From CAWUKT01 sp041565275 (GTDB lineage: Bacteria > Bacteroidota > Bacteroidia > J057 > JADKCL01): a stretch of DNA of 44,004 nucleotides. Within the stretch, counting starts at the first letter, position 1. Each line of letters starts with the position of its first letter. Location: NCBI GenBank assembly GCA_041565275.1, contig JBFGVE010000008.1:1-44004 (forward strand). The letters run 5' to 3'. This document shows positions 8,819-17,409 of the stretch, piece by piece. The notes beneath the pieces are model-generated. The model saw only the letters and a program-made list of their open reading frames with translations, had not been told where the DNA came from and made no database searches. The position numbers and the translations under genes are program-made.

Positions 8819-9385
8819 ATGAGCAACAAGGAATTAACTGGCGAAGAAAAGCGCCAGAAGATGAAAGAGCAGTTCAAAAAAGAGCTGCGCGAACGGAAAG
8901 AGTTTCTCAACAAAGTAAAAGGACTTCGTCGTACCCAAAGCATCAACAAGGCTTTGGAGGGTATGAGGATGGAGGACGATACTGATCAGTGGATTGAAAA
9001 GCTGAACCAGGATACCGCGTTCATAGAAGCCAAGACTGAAATAGCTTTGAATACAACAATTCCCTCATCTGTAACTGCCAATGATCCCACGTTAGGACAG
9101 GACTTGACGATCTCAGAAGAAGAAATGCAGAAAATCGCTGCCGAACAAATGGTAGAAAGAATGAAGGCTGAATTGAAAGCTGAAGTTGACGGGAGAATTG
9201 CAAGTCCCGATCCTGCTCCCGAAAGAGAAATTCAGGGAAAGAATACCTCTTCTGTCGGAAGACTCATTGAAGTAGAAGTCAGCGCTGAAGGGGAAGTGAC
9301 CGGTGCAGAAGAAGTGATTGAACCCTCTTCTGAGGAAGAAGGAACTGTGCGGAAAATGATGGGAGAGTCATTTGAAGAAAAGTGA
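8819..9385 (+). CDS. Short paralogue of the PspA C-terminal half
   Basis: A 188-residue highly charged protein without signal or membrane segment. Compared by eye with the upstream PspA, residues ~35-120 match its C-terminal half: TQSINKALEGM against WQSRIADTMEQF, KLNQDTAFIEAKTEIALNT against RLNEQTAQSEARMEIALES, and SEEEMQKIAAEQMVERMKAEL against MEEEAEKLRAQELVKQFKMEM. It lacks the membrane-binding N-terminal helix and the long central coiled coil. The last ~60 residues are acidic and low-complexity (VIEPSSEEEG). The simplest reading is a duplicated, truncated PspA that could cap or regulate PspA filaments. That role is inference. It lies 13 nt after pspA and is followed by a terminator. Confidence 0.8.
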   Translation: MSNKELTGEEKRQKMKEQFKKELRERKEFLNKVKGLRRTQSINKALEGMRMEDDTDQWIEKLNQDTAFIEAKTEIALNTTIPSSVTANDPTLGQDLTISEEEMQKIAAEQMVERMKAELKAEVDGRIASPDPAPEREIQGKNTSSVGRLIEVEVSAEGEVTGAEEVIEPSSEEEGTVRKMMGESFEEK

Positions 9386-9432
9386 ATCATGCCAGGAGAA
9401 TTTCCCAGAAATAGGTAAAATTAAATGGAAAG

Positions 9433-9468
9433 AGGGCGGGAAGTTGGAGAAGCTCCCCGCCCTTTTTC
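9433..9468 (+). terminator. Rho-independent terminator after the PspA paralogue
   Basis: AGGGCGGG (9433-9440) pairs with CCCGCCCT (9456-9463) across a 15-nt loop, followed by TTTT. It closes the fbp-pspA unit and lies 41 nt beyond the convergent rsfS stop. Confidence 0.85.
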
Positions 9469-9508
9469 TATCTGGCAGGTGCTTGACATGAGATTTAAGT
9501 TTGAAGAA

Positions 9509-9883
9509 CTAATGTAGGTTCTCAACTGCCCTGAACTCAGCATCGGCCCACAAGTCCTCAATATTGTAAAACAACCTCTTGGGCTTCTGGAATACGTGTA
9601 CTACGACATCAACAAAATCGACCAATACCCATTCTCCTTGTTGGTAGCCCTCGGTAGAGATGGGTTTGTCTTTCAAGTCATTCCAGGCAAATTTCTCAAC
9701 TGAGTTGGCGAGCGCCTGAACATGCTTATCAGATGTTCCGGAGCAGACCACATAGAAGTCAGCAACTGCACCACTTACGTTCCTGAGATCCATTAAGGTA
9801 ATGTCATAACCTTTTAATTCTTGCAATCCTTTGATTACTACTTCTGATAAGATCTCTGAGGAGGTGGTCGTTTTTTGCTTCAT
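9509..9883 (-). CDS. rsfS: Ribosomal silencing factor RsfS
   Basis: A 124-residue cytosolic protein of the RsfS/Iojap family, which binds ribosomal protein L14 and blocks joining of the subunits under starvation. Family-typical segments are visible in order: LKGYDITLMDLRNVSG, ADFYVVCSGTSDKHVQALANSVE, WVLVDFVDVVVHVF and YNIEDLWADAE. Length is normal. The gene is divergent from biotin ligase with only 40 nt between starts, so the two share a compact promoter region. In many Bacteroidota it neighbours ftsH, but here the neighbours are birA and coaX. Confidence 0.95.
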   Translation of the reverse strand: MKQKTTTSSEILSEVVIKGLQELKGYDITLMDLRNVSGAVADFYVVCSGTSDKHVQALANSVEKFAWNDLKDKPISTEGYQQGEWVLVDFVDVVVHVFQKPKRLFYNIEDLWADAEFRAVENLH

Positions 9884-9923
9884 GTAATTGGGTATCTTTC
9901 CACGAAATTAACAAATAGAACTC

Positions 9924-10727
9924 GTGAATACTTTATTTGTTGGTAAGAATTTATTGGAACTGAGCGAAGTAGACTCAACCAATGCCTTCGCCAGTAAGCT
10001 TCTGGATTCCCAACCAACCGAAGGAACGGTTGTCCGGACGGCATACCAAAGTGCCGGCCGCGGCCAACAATCCAATGTCTGGCTTAGTCAGGCCAATGCG
10101 AACTTAACTTTTTCCTTGATCCTTTACCCTCACTTCATTCCTCCTAAACGGTCATTTATCCTCAATAAGGTTGTGTCTTTGGCATTGCACCGCTGTATTC
10201 AGGAATTCCTCCCTTTCAAAGCAGTCTCGATCAAATGGCCTAATGATATACTGGTAGAAGGTAAAAAAGTAGCTGGGATCTTGATTGAGAACCATCTGTT
10301 TCAGCATGGTATTAAAGCTTCTGTTATTGGGATTGGTCTGAATGTTAATCAAGTTAATTTTCCCGAAGAACTGTCATCCAAAGCAAATTCTCTTTCATTG
10401 GAAGCAGGCCAACAATTTGACCTAGACTCTGTCTTCACAAACTTACTGGAGCATTTGGAAGCCTTTTATCTTCAACTGAGAAGTGGAAAAACAGAACATT
10501 TGGATTTTGGATATCTTCAAGCACTATATGGGTACGGTGAGAAGATCAGGGTTAAGTTTCTAAATCCGCCGGTTTTAACACACTCTCCTCCAGTGAAGGC
10601 TCCCGGTCCTGCCTTGAAGGAAGAAGAGGTTTTATTGGTAGGGGTCACCCCTGAAGGTTTGCTTGCACTTCAGACGGAAGGCCGCCTTCGCTATTTTTAC
10701 CACAAACAAATAGAGTTCATTTTGTGA
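9924..10727 (+). CDS. birA: Biotin--[acetyl-CoA carboxylase] ligase, monofunctional
   Basis: A 267-residue cytosolic enzyme that activates biotin to biotinyl-AMP and attaches it to the carrier lysine of biotin-dependent carboxylases. Visible motifs are SAGRGQQSNVWLS (about 43-55), the biotinyl-AMP loop in a slightly divergent form of GRGRxGR; SIKWPNDILVEGKKVAGILIE (about 102-122); and GIGLNVNQ. No N-terminal helix-turn-helix precedes the catalytic domain, so it should not act as a repressor. The start is GTG. Its stop overlaps the GTG start of coaX (GTGA), giving a coupled pair of cofactor genes. A short proline-rich insert (PPVLTHSPPVKAPGP) precedes the C-terminal SH3-like domain. Confidence 0.95.
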   Translation: MNTLFVGKNLLELSEVDSTNAFASKLLDSQPTEGTVVRTAYQSAGRGQQSNVWLSQANANLTFSLILYPHFIPPKRSFILNKVVSLALHRCIQEFLPFKAVSIKWPNDILVEGKKVAGILIENHLFQHGIKASVIGIGLNVNQVNFPEELSSKANSLSLEAGQQFDLDSVFTNLLEHLEAFYLQLRSGKTEHLDFGYLQALYGYGEKIRVKFLNPPVLTHSPPVKAPGPALKEEEVLLVGVTPEGLLALQTEGRLRYFYHKQIEFIL

Positions 10728-11482
10728 ATCTTGTCATTGACATTGGAAATAGCCGGGTAAAAACTGGCATTTTTAGAAATGGAGCTTTGGAGGAGATACT
10801 CATCCACGACCACCAGGAGTTCAATCAATCACTATTGCAATGGATCATATCGGAAAATGTCGCAGCCGACATACAATACATTGGGTGTGCCACCGTAGGA
10901 AACAGGGACATACTGACTGAATTAGAGCGCTTGGCAGCCACATTGCCAAGCGCCCGATGGTTAGCTATTGATTACCGAACACCATTGCCCGTCAAAAATG
11001 CCTACCGAAGCCCTCAGACCTTGGGTATGGACCGAATCTGTGCCTGTATCGGTGCCCGCAGCCTGACCCCAAAGGGAGCAATTTTGGTGATTGATTCGGG
11101 TACTGCTATCACCTATGACTATCTCGACCCCAACAACCAGTATCTGGGCGGAGGTATTGCTCCGGGCCTCAGGTCACGGTTCCGTTCTCTGAATGATTAT
11201 ACAGCATCTTTGCCTTTGGTCAATCTTGAAGGTGACCTACCATTGATTGGTTACGATACTGATACGAGCATCCGTTCAGGAGTAGTAAATGGCATGGTAG
11301 CAGAGATTTCAGGGATTGTTTCCAGATACCGGGCATTGCCGAATGACCAATTGATAGTGTATTTGACAGGGGGAGATGCTGCTTATTTGGGAAATCACTT
11401 GAAAAACATCAATTTTGTAAATTCTGATTTGCTAATCCTCGGCATCCAGTCAGTTGTATCATATTACTTTGCAAATGCATAA
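10724..11482 (+). CDS. coaX: Type III pantothenate kinase
   Basis: A 252-residue enzyme of the ASKHA fold that phosphorylates pantothenate in the first committed step of coenzyme A synthesis. It starts with the phosphate-binding LVIDIGNSRVKTGIF (3-17). It carries LGMDRICACIGA and the second phosphate motif VIDSGTAITYDYL, and then GGGIAPGLRSRF, all diagnostic of the type III family, which is insensitive to CoA feedback. The GTG start overlaps the stop of birA. The next gene, an outer-membrane protein, starts at ATG 11475 inside the last codons of coaX, so at least three genes are read as one unit. Confidence 0.96.
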   Translation: MNLVIDIGNSRVKTGIFRNGALEEILIHDHQEFNQSLLQWIISENVAADIQYIGCATVGNRDILTELERLAATLPSARWLAIDYRTPLPVKNAYRSPQTLGMDRICACIGARSLTPKGAILVIDSGTAITYDYLDPNNQYLGGGIAPGLRSRFRSLNDYTASLPLVNLEGDLPLIGYDTDTSIRSGVVNGMVAEISGIVSRYRALPNDQLIVYLTGGDAAYLGNHLKNINFVNSDLLILGIQSVVSYYFANA

Positions 11483-13166
11483 AAGGCTTGTCCTTACCAT
11501 CGCTGTCCTCTTCCTTATTGGAGGTGACCTTGCAAGTCAAATTTCACTTTCTCCTTACTCCCGTTTCGGCTTGGGGGACCTTCACAATACTACCTGTACC
11601 CGAAACTTTTCCATGGGGAATATAGGTATTGCCACCTTCGATGGCTCTACTATCAACCGCCTCAATCCCGCTGCTTATGCAGACCTGGCCATCACTACAG
11701 TGGATATGAGTGGTTTTGGAGTATATTCCAGACAAAGATCTCAGACCAATTCGGTTGCCCGCAATACGGGAGGTTTTCACAATGTCAATCTTGGTTTTAG
11801 CAACAGGTCGGGCTTTGGGATCGTATTTGGATTGGCACCCTACTCTTCCAACGGATACCAGATCGTCACTACAACTCCGGTCCAGTTAGATACGTCTACC
11901 GCAATCCAAACAACCACATATACGGCCTCAGGCGGTCTAAATCTATTTTATATCGGGACGGGAATTCGCTTCCTGAAAAATTTTCGTGCGGGCGCCAACC
12001 TGAATATTGCCTTTGGCAATACTAATTTCAATTGGCAAACGGCTTATGACCAAGCCGGTTATTCTCCCGTCAATACCGACAAGCGGGTATCCATCCGCGG
12101 TTTGATGCCTCAGTTTGGCCTGCAGTACGGAGACACGTTAATGGTCCGTAAGACTTTGGAGCAAACCAAGGTTCTTATGGCCCAGGACAAAGAATATCGA
12201 AAGACTATTTCCTTCATTGACCGAGACTTGGCTTCATTGAGCCAGGACAATGAAAATCTGCTAAAATGGAAGAAAAAACGAGATGAGAGAGTATCAGAAT
12301 TGGCCGAGGAGATAAAAATTTTGGAAGGACAAGTAGCAGGACTTATGGCCGATGAACAGGCCAATAAGAAGGAAATTGGTAAACTTCAGGACAAGATTTT
12401 TCAAATTGAAAAGAAGCGGAAAAAGCTTTTACGGGAAAGCAAGGCCCGGATCCGAGAGTTGAGAGATGCGACTTATCGTATGCAAGCGAGGAAAGAGAAG
12501 CTTGAAGAAAGACGTGCCAAGATAGCTCAGGATATCAAAGAGATCGGAGAAGGAACCCGTGCCAATACATCCACGCGTAGCCGTGATTTTACCTATCGCC
12601 TGGGAGTCGTCTATGAACCCACCGTGTCTCTCACGGGCGACCGGCTGGTCCAGTTTGACAATACAAGTGTTTTCGACACATTACTCAACGATGGAGGAAC
12701 TGTTAAGATCCCAGGAAAATACGGGTTGGGTCTGCACATTGGCCGTCCCAATCGCTGGTCCGTCGGACTTGATGGCAGCTTCCAGGATTGGTCTGTTTTT
12801 CAGTATTTCGATGAAGATAACATCCTGACTCGAGCTCTCAGCCTCAACCTTGGTGGTGAGGTGACTCCCGATGTCTACTCTCCCTCATTTTTAGAGCGGA
12901 TTGCCTATCGTGGTGGTGTGTACTACAGAAATTCCGCAGTGACCTTCGATGGTCAAGACGTCAATGAGGTCGGCATCAACTTTGGTTTTGGCATTCCGGT
13001 AGGTCGATTCAACTTTGTCAGTCGAAACTTTTCCCGCCTAAATATTGGTTTTGGGATCGGCAAACGTGGGAATCTTAAAACAAATCCCATTGAAGAGCTG
13101 ACCTTTCAGATGCGCATAGGGTTTAATCTGAATGAACGCTGGTTTGTCAGGCGTCGCATTGACTGA
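11475..13166 (+). CDS. Outer-membrane protein with inserted coiled coil
   Basis: I place the start at ATG 11475 (563 residues), because it gives a clean signal peptide (MHKRLVLTIAVLFLIGGDLAS); an upstream in-frame TTG only adds coaX sequence. The mature start ISLSPYSRFGLGDL is typical of a family of Bacteroidota outer-membrane barrel proteins, and the flanks (about 25-220 and 370-563) show alternating beta strands and end in a barrel-like strand. Between them, about residues 224-362, lies a strongly charged heptad-like coiled coil (LKWKKKRDERVSELAEEI, KLQDKIFQIEKKRKK). The insert interrupts the barrel. Start overlaps coaX by 8 nt; the TPR gene follows after 6 nt. Function unknown. Confidence 0.75.
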   Translation: MHKRLVLTIAVLFLIGGDLASQISLSPYSRFGLGDLHNTTCTRNFSMGNIGIATFDGSTINRLNPAAYADLAITTVDMSGFGVYSRQRSQTNSVARNTGGFHNVNLGFSNRSGFGIVFGLAPYSSNGYQIVTTTPVQLDTSTAIQTTTYTASGGLNLFYIGTGIRFLKNFRAGANLNIAFGNTNFNWQTAYDQAGYSPVNTDKRVSIRGLMPQFGLQYGDTLMVRKTLEQTKVLMAQDKEYRKTISFIDRDLASLSQDNENLLKWKKKRDERVSELAEEIKILEGQVAGLMADEQANKKEIGKLQDKIFQIEKKRKKLLRESKARIRELRDATYRMQARKEKLEERRAKIAQDIKEIGEGTRANTSTRSRDFTYRLGVVYEPTVSLTGDRLVQFDNTSVFDTLLNDGGTVKIPGKYGLGLHIGRPNRWSVGLDGSFQDWSVFQYFDEDNILTRALSLNLGGEVTPDVYSPSFLERIAYRGGVYYRNSAVTFDGQDVNEVGINFGFGIPVGRFNFVSRNFSRLNIGFGIGKRGNLKTNPIEELTFQMRIGFNLNERWFVRRRID

Positions 13167-13172
13167 TAAGGT

Positions 13173-14414
13173 ATGCGCTTATTGGCATCTGTATTTCTAG
13201 TTTGCCTATCTAGTTCCATTTTCGGACAAGGATTCAGTACCATCCAGGTACTTCAAATGCAATTCGATCAGGCGGTTGCTTCTGATGACCGTCCAACTGC
13301 CTTTCGGGCGTTTCATCAACTATTCACACTCGACAGCAATCTATCCTATTCCTTGGCTTCAGGCTTAGCCACAATGATCAACAACGATGATCCTCATCCT
13401 GGCTTGCTAGATACCCTGGTTAGCCTTTATAGGATTGGAAGTCGCCAAGCTCCAGAGTCAGCAGCGGACCTTGCTCAAAAACAAGCCTTTCTCGCATTGC
13501 GATTTCCTGAGTATTTCGAACAAGAGAAGACTCTTTGGTTAAAGCAGGCCATTCACCTGGATCCTTTCCAATGCGCCCTTCAACTGTACAGGTTTTGGGG
13601 AGATGGTTTGGAGGCAGGACAAATGCCCAACAGCCTATGGCTGGTCACAGTGGCAGAGGACTGGGCTGCTATTGACCGATACCTGTATGCCCGGGAACTC
13701 CTCTTCCCCGAGGAAGCGAAAGCCATTCACCGAGTCCGGACCAGAATACATTGCCAATTGGCAAGCCTTGCTCCAGGCTGTGATGAAATTCAGGATATCT
13801 TTACGGTCTCTTCGGAAAACAGTCATCCTTTCCATGGCCTGGTCCTATTCTCTCTGTTGCGCTGTCAGGACACAGCTACCTGGCTCCGCTACAGTCAAAA
13901 CCTTTCAGGCAGTGTACCTTCCTGGGCCTACCGCCTTCTAGCCAATCATTATCTAAACATCGGGCAGACCCAAAAATGTCTGGAGACTCTAAAGTTAGCC
14001 ATTTTACGAGAAGAACTCCCCATTCTTAAAGCTGATCTCCATTTCCATATTGCCCTCCTTATGATGAAACAAGGAGAATACCAGGCTGCGCGGTCTCAGG
14101 TTCAAACCGCTATCCGCCTGGCACCAGAGTGGGGAGATCTACATCTATTTCTAGCAGATATTTATCTGGAAGGAGCCAGTTTATGTGACTTCAACGAGTT
14201 TGAAAGCAAAGCAGTCTATTGGCTGGCGATCGACTTGGCTCAGAAGGCCATCTCCAGCAGCCCCCATTTACAACAGGAAGCCAACCAGCGTATTTTCGAA
14301 TATAAATTATATATGCCGGGGAAAAAGCAAATTGAATTTCACAGACTCTCAGCAGGAGATACATGGCCCCTTAACTGCTGGATGAATACAGTGACAACGG
14401 TTAAGGAAAATTAG
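13173..14414 (+). CDS. Exported TPR-like helical repeat protein
   Basis: A 413-residue protein with a signal peptide (MRLLASVFLVCLSSSIFGQ). The mature part is alpha-helical. In the C-terminal third the pattern NIGQTQKCLETLKLAI, MKQGEYQAARSQVQTAIRLAPEWGDLHLFLADIYLEG is recognisably tetratricopeptide-repeat-like, with less clear repeats earlier. TPR proteins usually act as scaffolds; the partner here may be the outer-membrane protein encoded 6 nt upstream. It is the last gene of the birA-coaX-OMP unit and converges on the CotH operon with 35 nt between the stops. No precise function can be given. Confidence 0.7.
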   Translation: MRLLASVFLVCLSSSIFGQGFSTIQVLQMQFDQAVASDDRPTAFRAFHQLFTLDSNLSYSLASGLATMINNDDPHPGLLDTLVSLYRIGSRQAPESAADLAQKQAFLALRFPEYFEQEKTLWLKQAIHLDPFQCALQLYRFWGDGLEAGQMPNSLWLVTVAEDWAAIDRYLYARELLFPEEAKAIHRVRTRIHCQLASLAPGCDEIQDIFTVSSENSHPFHGLVLFSLLRCQDTATWLRYSQNLSGSVPSWAYRLLANHYLNIGQTQKCLETLKLAILREELPILKADLHFHIALLMMKQGEYQAARSQVQTAIRLAPEWGDLHLFLADIYLEGASLCDFNEFESKAVYWLAIDLAQKAISSSPHLQQEANQRIFEYKLYMPGKKQIEFHRLSAGDTWPLNCWMNTVTTVKEN

Positions 14415-14449
14415 TATCAAAAAAAGAGATCAATAGATGAGTATGAGGA

Positions 14450-15955
14450 TCAATACCTGGAAACGGCAATTGATCGCGTCTTCCCCCCGGGTATTCGACA
14501 ATCTACCTCAAGCAATAAATCAGACAATTGTACATGGTCCGCCAGTCCTCTTCCATCGTAAGCGTCTAACAGGATTTCTTCTCCCTCGCTTCCTGTATTT
14601 ACCAAAATGGGAACTGGATTGTAGTTTCTCATGCACAAGCCATTTTCAGAACTAAATTCCAGTAGCATAGGATCAATGACCAATGACTTCCGGATTTCTT
14701 CGGCATATCCCTGTAATTTTCCCACTGGATACCGATAGAAAAGAAACTCCCGGCGCAGGAAGTTTAATCTTTCCTTCAGAGCATTTCCCAATCGCTGGTT
14801 CAGGCTGTCCAGGAATTTTGGTGATGTAAACTGATGCAGGTATTCGTAATAGGTCGTGGTGAACTCATCTTCAGCGAAAAATCGAGTGTCCAATAGGTCC
14901 AGGCGTCCATCTTTGTAAGTCTCCCCGTTCATAGCAAATCCTGTAAAGGGACCGCTGATATAATCCTCACTGATGTCTCCGGAAAAGGCATCGTAAACAA
15001 TGGGCTTGAGACGGGAATGAACGGGTTCATAATAGAAACGGCGGTTATGCCAGATAAGGCTATGGTGAGCTTTAAAGAGATCAATCAAAGCGTAAACGCG
15101 GGCAGTATAGCCCAGGTCAAAAATCCTGGCTGTTGAATTGAGTCCGTATTTATAGGTGTGAAGCAGAGCCTGCGCTTGTGTGTGTAGACTGAGCTGTGTG
15201 GGCTTTTGGAGGAGGTTGTCATAGTTGAAGGCTTCTGGCTGTGCTGCTTCGTAAAGGGGTAGATTCAAATAAGGGAATAAGGAGTCCTTAATAGCCAGCT
15301 TGCGGGCTTCCCACAGACCATCCTCATTCATTTTCAGAATAGGCCCTTCCCGCTGCCCTTGGGATTCGATTAATTCTTTGGTAAAGTGCTCCTCGAGGGC
15401 ATAAATACCCAACTCGGCGCCATTGAAATGTAATCTTACAAAATCATAACGGGTGGTCAGGACTCCTTCCTGGATCAAAACCTGGTGAAAAAACCATTCA
15501 TCGAGCAATGAGCGTGTCAAGGGAGACTGGAGGGAAAAGACCTTCAATCGATGGAAGGTTTGGTTTCCCTTCACTTGAACCCGAAAGGACCATTTACCCT
15601 GGTTCAGATGGTCTGTCCAATCGCCCTTGAGACGCAACTTCACTGACCATTTTTGTCCATTTTCGACCAGTGTACCAGGGACCCAGTCTCCCGTTTCATG
15701 CATCAGCACTTTATCGTCTAAGGCTTTTTCCCGCTTGGTCCTGAGTTTCCAGAGTGCTTTGCGATTAACCTTCAATTCAATGTTCTGGAAAGCGGGGTAC
15801 TCATGAGAACCTGAGATCCGGTGAGGACCCTCATCACCTGAATATATGAACAACATTACCAGGATAAGCGTTCCTGCCACTCCCGGCAAGACAAACTCGA
15901 GGTACCGTTTTCCACGTTCTTGTAACTGGAGAATGCTGTTAGGCTTCAACTTCAT
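14450..15955 (-). CDS. CotH-family kinase-like membrane protein
   Basis: I take the start at ATG 15955 (501 residues); the longer frame to 16072 only re-reads the upstream DUF4956 gene. One membrane segment (about 21-38) anchors an extracytoplasmic domain. The CotH core is visible: VKLRLKGDWTDHL, LLDEWFFHQVL, YDFVRLHFNGAELGIYALEEHFTKELIE, GPILKMNEDGLW, and the catalytic-region IWHNRRFYYEPVHSRLKPIVYDAFSGD with Asp322 and Asp327. CotH proteins are atypical kinases that phosphorylate secreted proteins, known from spore coats. It overlaps the DUF4956 gene by 17 nt and ends a five-gene operon that contains a second, larger CotH protein. Kinase activity is inferred. Confidence 0.85.
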   Translation of the reverse strand: MKLKPNSILQLQERGKRYLEFVLPGVAGTLILVMLFIYSGDEGPHRISGSHEYPAFQNIELKVNRKALWKLRTKREKALDDKVLMHETGDWVPGTLVENGQKWSVKLRLKGDWTDHLNQGKWSFRVQVKGNQTFHRLKVFSLQSPLTRSLLDEWFFHQVLIQEGVLTTRYDFVRLHFNGAELGIYALEEHFTKELIESQGQREGPILKMNEDGLWEARKLAIKDSLFPYLNLPLYEAAQPEAFNYDNLLQKPTQLSLHTQAQALLHTYKYGLNSTARIFDLGYTARVYALIDLFKAHHSLIWHNRRFYYEPVHSRLKPIVYDAFSGDISEDYISGPFTGFAMNGETYKDGRLDLLDTRFFAEDEFTTTYYEYLHQFTSPKFLDSLNQRLGNALKERLNFLRREFLFYRYPVGKLQGYAEEIRKSLVIDPMLLEFSSENGLCMRNYNPVPILVNTGSEGEEILLDAYDGRGLADHVQLSDLLLEVDCRIPGGKTRSIAVSRY

Positions 15956-16589
15956 TTCGTTCAGAAAATGAAAAATTGAGGTGGGGAATCCCGGAAAGGT
16001 GGCGTTGGATATTGAGTACTTGGCTCCATTCCCGTATGGGAAAAGTAAATCGGTATTTGGCATAGGCTCCACTCTGTTCCATACTTGAGAGGCGGATACC
16101 GGGAACCCGACCGGACAAATTGGTCAAGGCTAATTCAACCTGATGGGGCTCGCCGTGGACAGCCAACTCGACGGTAGTGGCTCGCTGACGATCGTACCGA
16201 TAGCGGATTATTAGGATGGGGGTAATCACAAGCAGGGTGACGAAGCCAGACAGCGTGTGACCAGTACCGCTCGCCAATCCAACGGAGATGGCGAGGAAAA
16301 GAAATACAGATTGTTCTATGTAGGGGGTAACTTTTCGGAAGCGGACAAAGGACATTGCGCCTACCAACCCAATTGCTATTCCCAAAGAAGATGCGATCAA
16401 GGTGCAGGCCAGGGTAGTAGCGGCAGCCATGACCGGGAATAAACGCGCTAGCTTCTTGTCGGTTTGCCCGACAGTGACCAGGTACAAAAAGCTGACCCCG
16501 TACCCTAGGATAACAGCAACCAGTAAATTGATCAATAAAATCCGGGGGTCAATGGTTGTATTGTATCTGGATAACAAGTCGAAGAACAT
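15939..16589 (-). CDS. DUF4956 integral membrane protein (second copy)
   Basis: A 216-residue inner-membrane protein. Four or so hydrophobic segments occupy about 17-40, 50-85, 93-108 and 112-130, followed by a soluble C-terminal domain (about 135-216) with an alternating beta pattern. The signature SLGIAIGLVGAMSFVRFR followed by VFLFLAISVGLASGTG matches DUF4956 and parallels the copy at 20346. DUF4956 proteins recur beside VTC-domain and CotH genes, as here: the VTC gene ends 12 nt upstream and CotH overlaps downstream. The soluble tail of the two copies differs clearly, so they probably do not substitute for each other. Function is unestablished; a membrane scaffold or transporter for the operon's product is a guess. 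Confidence 0.85.
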   Translation of the reverse strand: MFFDLLSRYNTTIDPRILLINLLVAVILGYGVSFLYLVTVGQTDKKLARLFPVMAAATTLACTLIASSLGIAIGLVGAMSFVRFRKVTPYIEQSVFLFLAISVGLASGTGHTLSGFVTLLVITPILIIRYRYDRQRATTVELAVHGEPHQVELALTNLSGRVPGIRLSSMEQSGAYAKYRFTFPIREWSQVLNIQRHLSGIPHLNFSFSERNEVEA

Positions 16590-16601
16590 ACTCTAATTTA
16601 A

Positions 16602-17408
16602 TCAGACCTGCCCGGTTAACAACATTCCTATGACATATTTGGAATTTTTTCCAGCCCGGAAAGGGAGGAATTGGCCCACTTGATCGTACTTAGAATCATT
16701 CAAAAAGTCATATTTTACTTCTATGACCACTGCCGGATCGTAGGTCATTCTTCCTGTACAGGAGCAGTGTTGCTCCAGGCTGCGGGATCTCAATTCCCGG
16801 TCAATGGTAAGCCGGTAACGGTGGTTACTGGATACGTAATAGGAACGTTGATAGGCGTTAAGGAGGACAGGACGAAGGTTATATAAACGGAGTTTGGCGG
16901 AGAGCATTTCCTGAGTAATGGCGCTTTGACTGTAGACTCCTGCCCTTTCTATCTGTGCCTTGAGTGAATTTATTCGGGGAAGCAGGTCTCTGATTCTCAC
17001 AGCGGGAACTTTGGCAGGCAACTGAAAGGATTCAGTCCTTAAATCACAGCTCTGTAACTGGAATTGCTTTCTGATCTCTGATTCCAATTCCCTTACCTTT
17101 GCCAATCCAAATGGCTGTAATTTCTGGCTGAACTTACTCCCCAGTTCGCCATCCTTTCTCTTTAATTCCAATACTGGGAACTCTACTTTATCTGTTATTT
17201 CCCCGTACCAGCGGATACGGAACTTCTCCCGGTTCGCGGCTCCTGCCAGGTTGTTCCAATAGCATTCCAAATCGGGAGAGTCCAAATAGATATTGTTGAC
17301 TTGCCGATCGGGGAATTGCTTGCGGAAAGATTGAGGATGTGTCTCTACGATGGCCCTGATGGCTTCGAAGCCATCGCCAGGTACCCTGTATTTTCTTTCG
17401 TAACGCAT
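16602..17408 (-). CDS. VTC-domain (polyphosphate polymerase-like) protein
   Basis: A 268-residue soluble protein of the VTC fold, a tunnel-shaped domain of the triphosphate tunnel family that in yeast Vtc4 makes inorganic polyphosphate from ATP. Tunnel residues are in the expected order: YERKYR at the N-terminus, NNIYLDSPDLECYWNN, the basic REKFRIRWYG, VLELKRKDG, RYRLTIDRELRSRS, VVIEVKYD and a late NSKYVIGM. Because both the RxR and the ExK pairs remain, it looks catalytically competent. It is the middle gene of the five-gene CotH/DUF4956 operon, 1 nt after the large CotH gene. It has no membrane segment, so the DUF4956 partners may dock it at the membrane. Product not proven. Confidence 0.87.
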   Translation of the reverse strand: MRYERKYRVPGDGFEAIRAIVETHPQSFRKQFPDRQVNNIYLDSPDLECYWNNLAGAANREKFRIRWYGEITDKVEFPVLELKRKDGELGSKFSQKLQPFGLAKVRELESEIRKQFQLQSCDLRTESFQLPAKVPAVRIRDLLPRINSLKAQIERAGVYSQSAITQEMLSAKLRLYNLRPVLLNAYQRSYYVSSNHRYRLTIDRELRSRSLEQHCSCTGRMTYDPAVVIEVKYDFLNDSKYDQVGQFLPFRAGKNSKYVIGMLLTGQV

Positions 17409-17409
17409 T

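Noticed and set aside
15956..16072. Longer N-terminus for the small CotH gene
   Set aside because: The extra 39 codons only re-read the DUF4956 coding sequence in another frame; ATG 15955 gives a normal membrane-anchored start.
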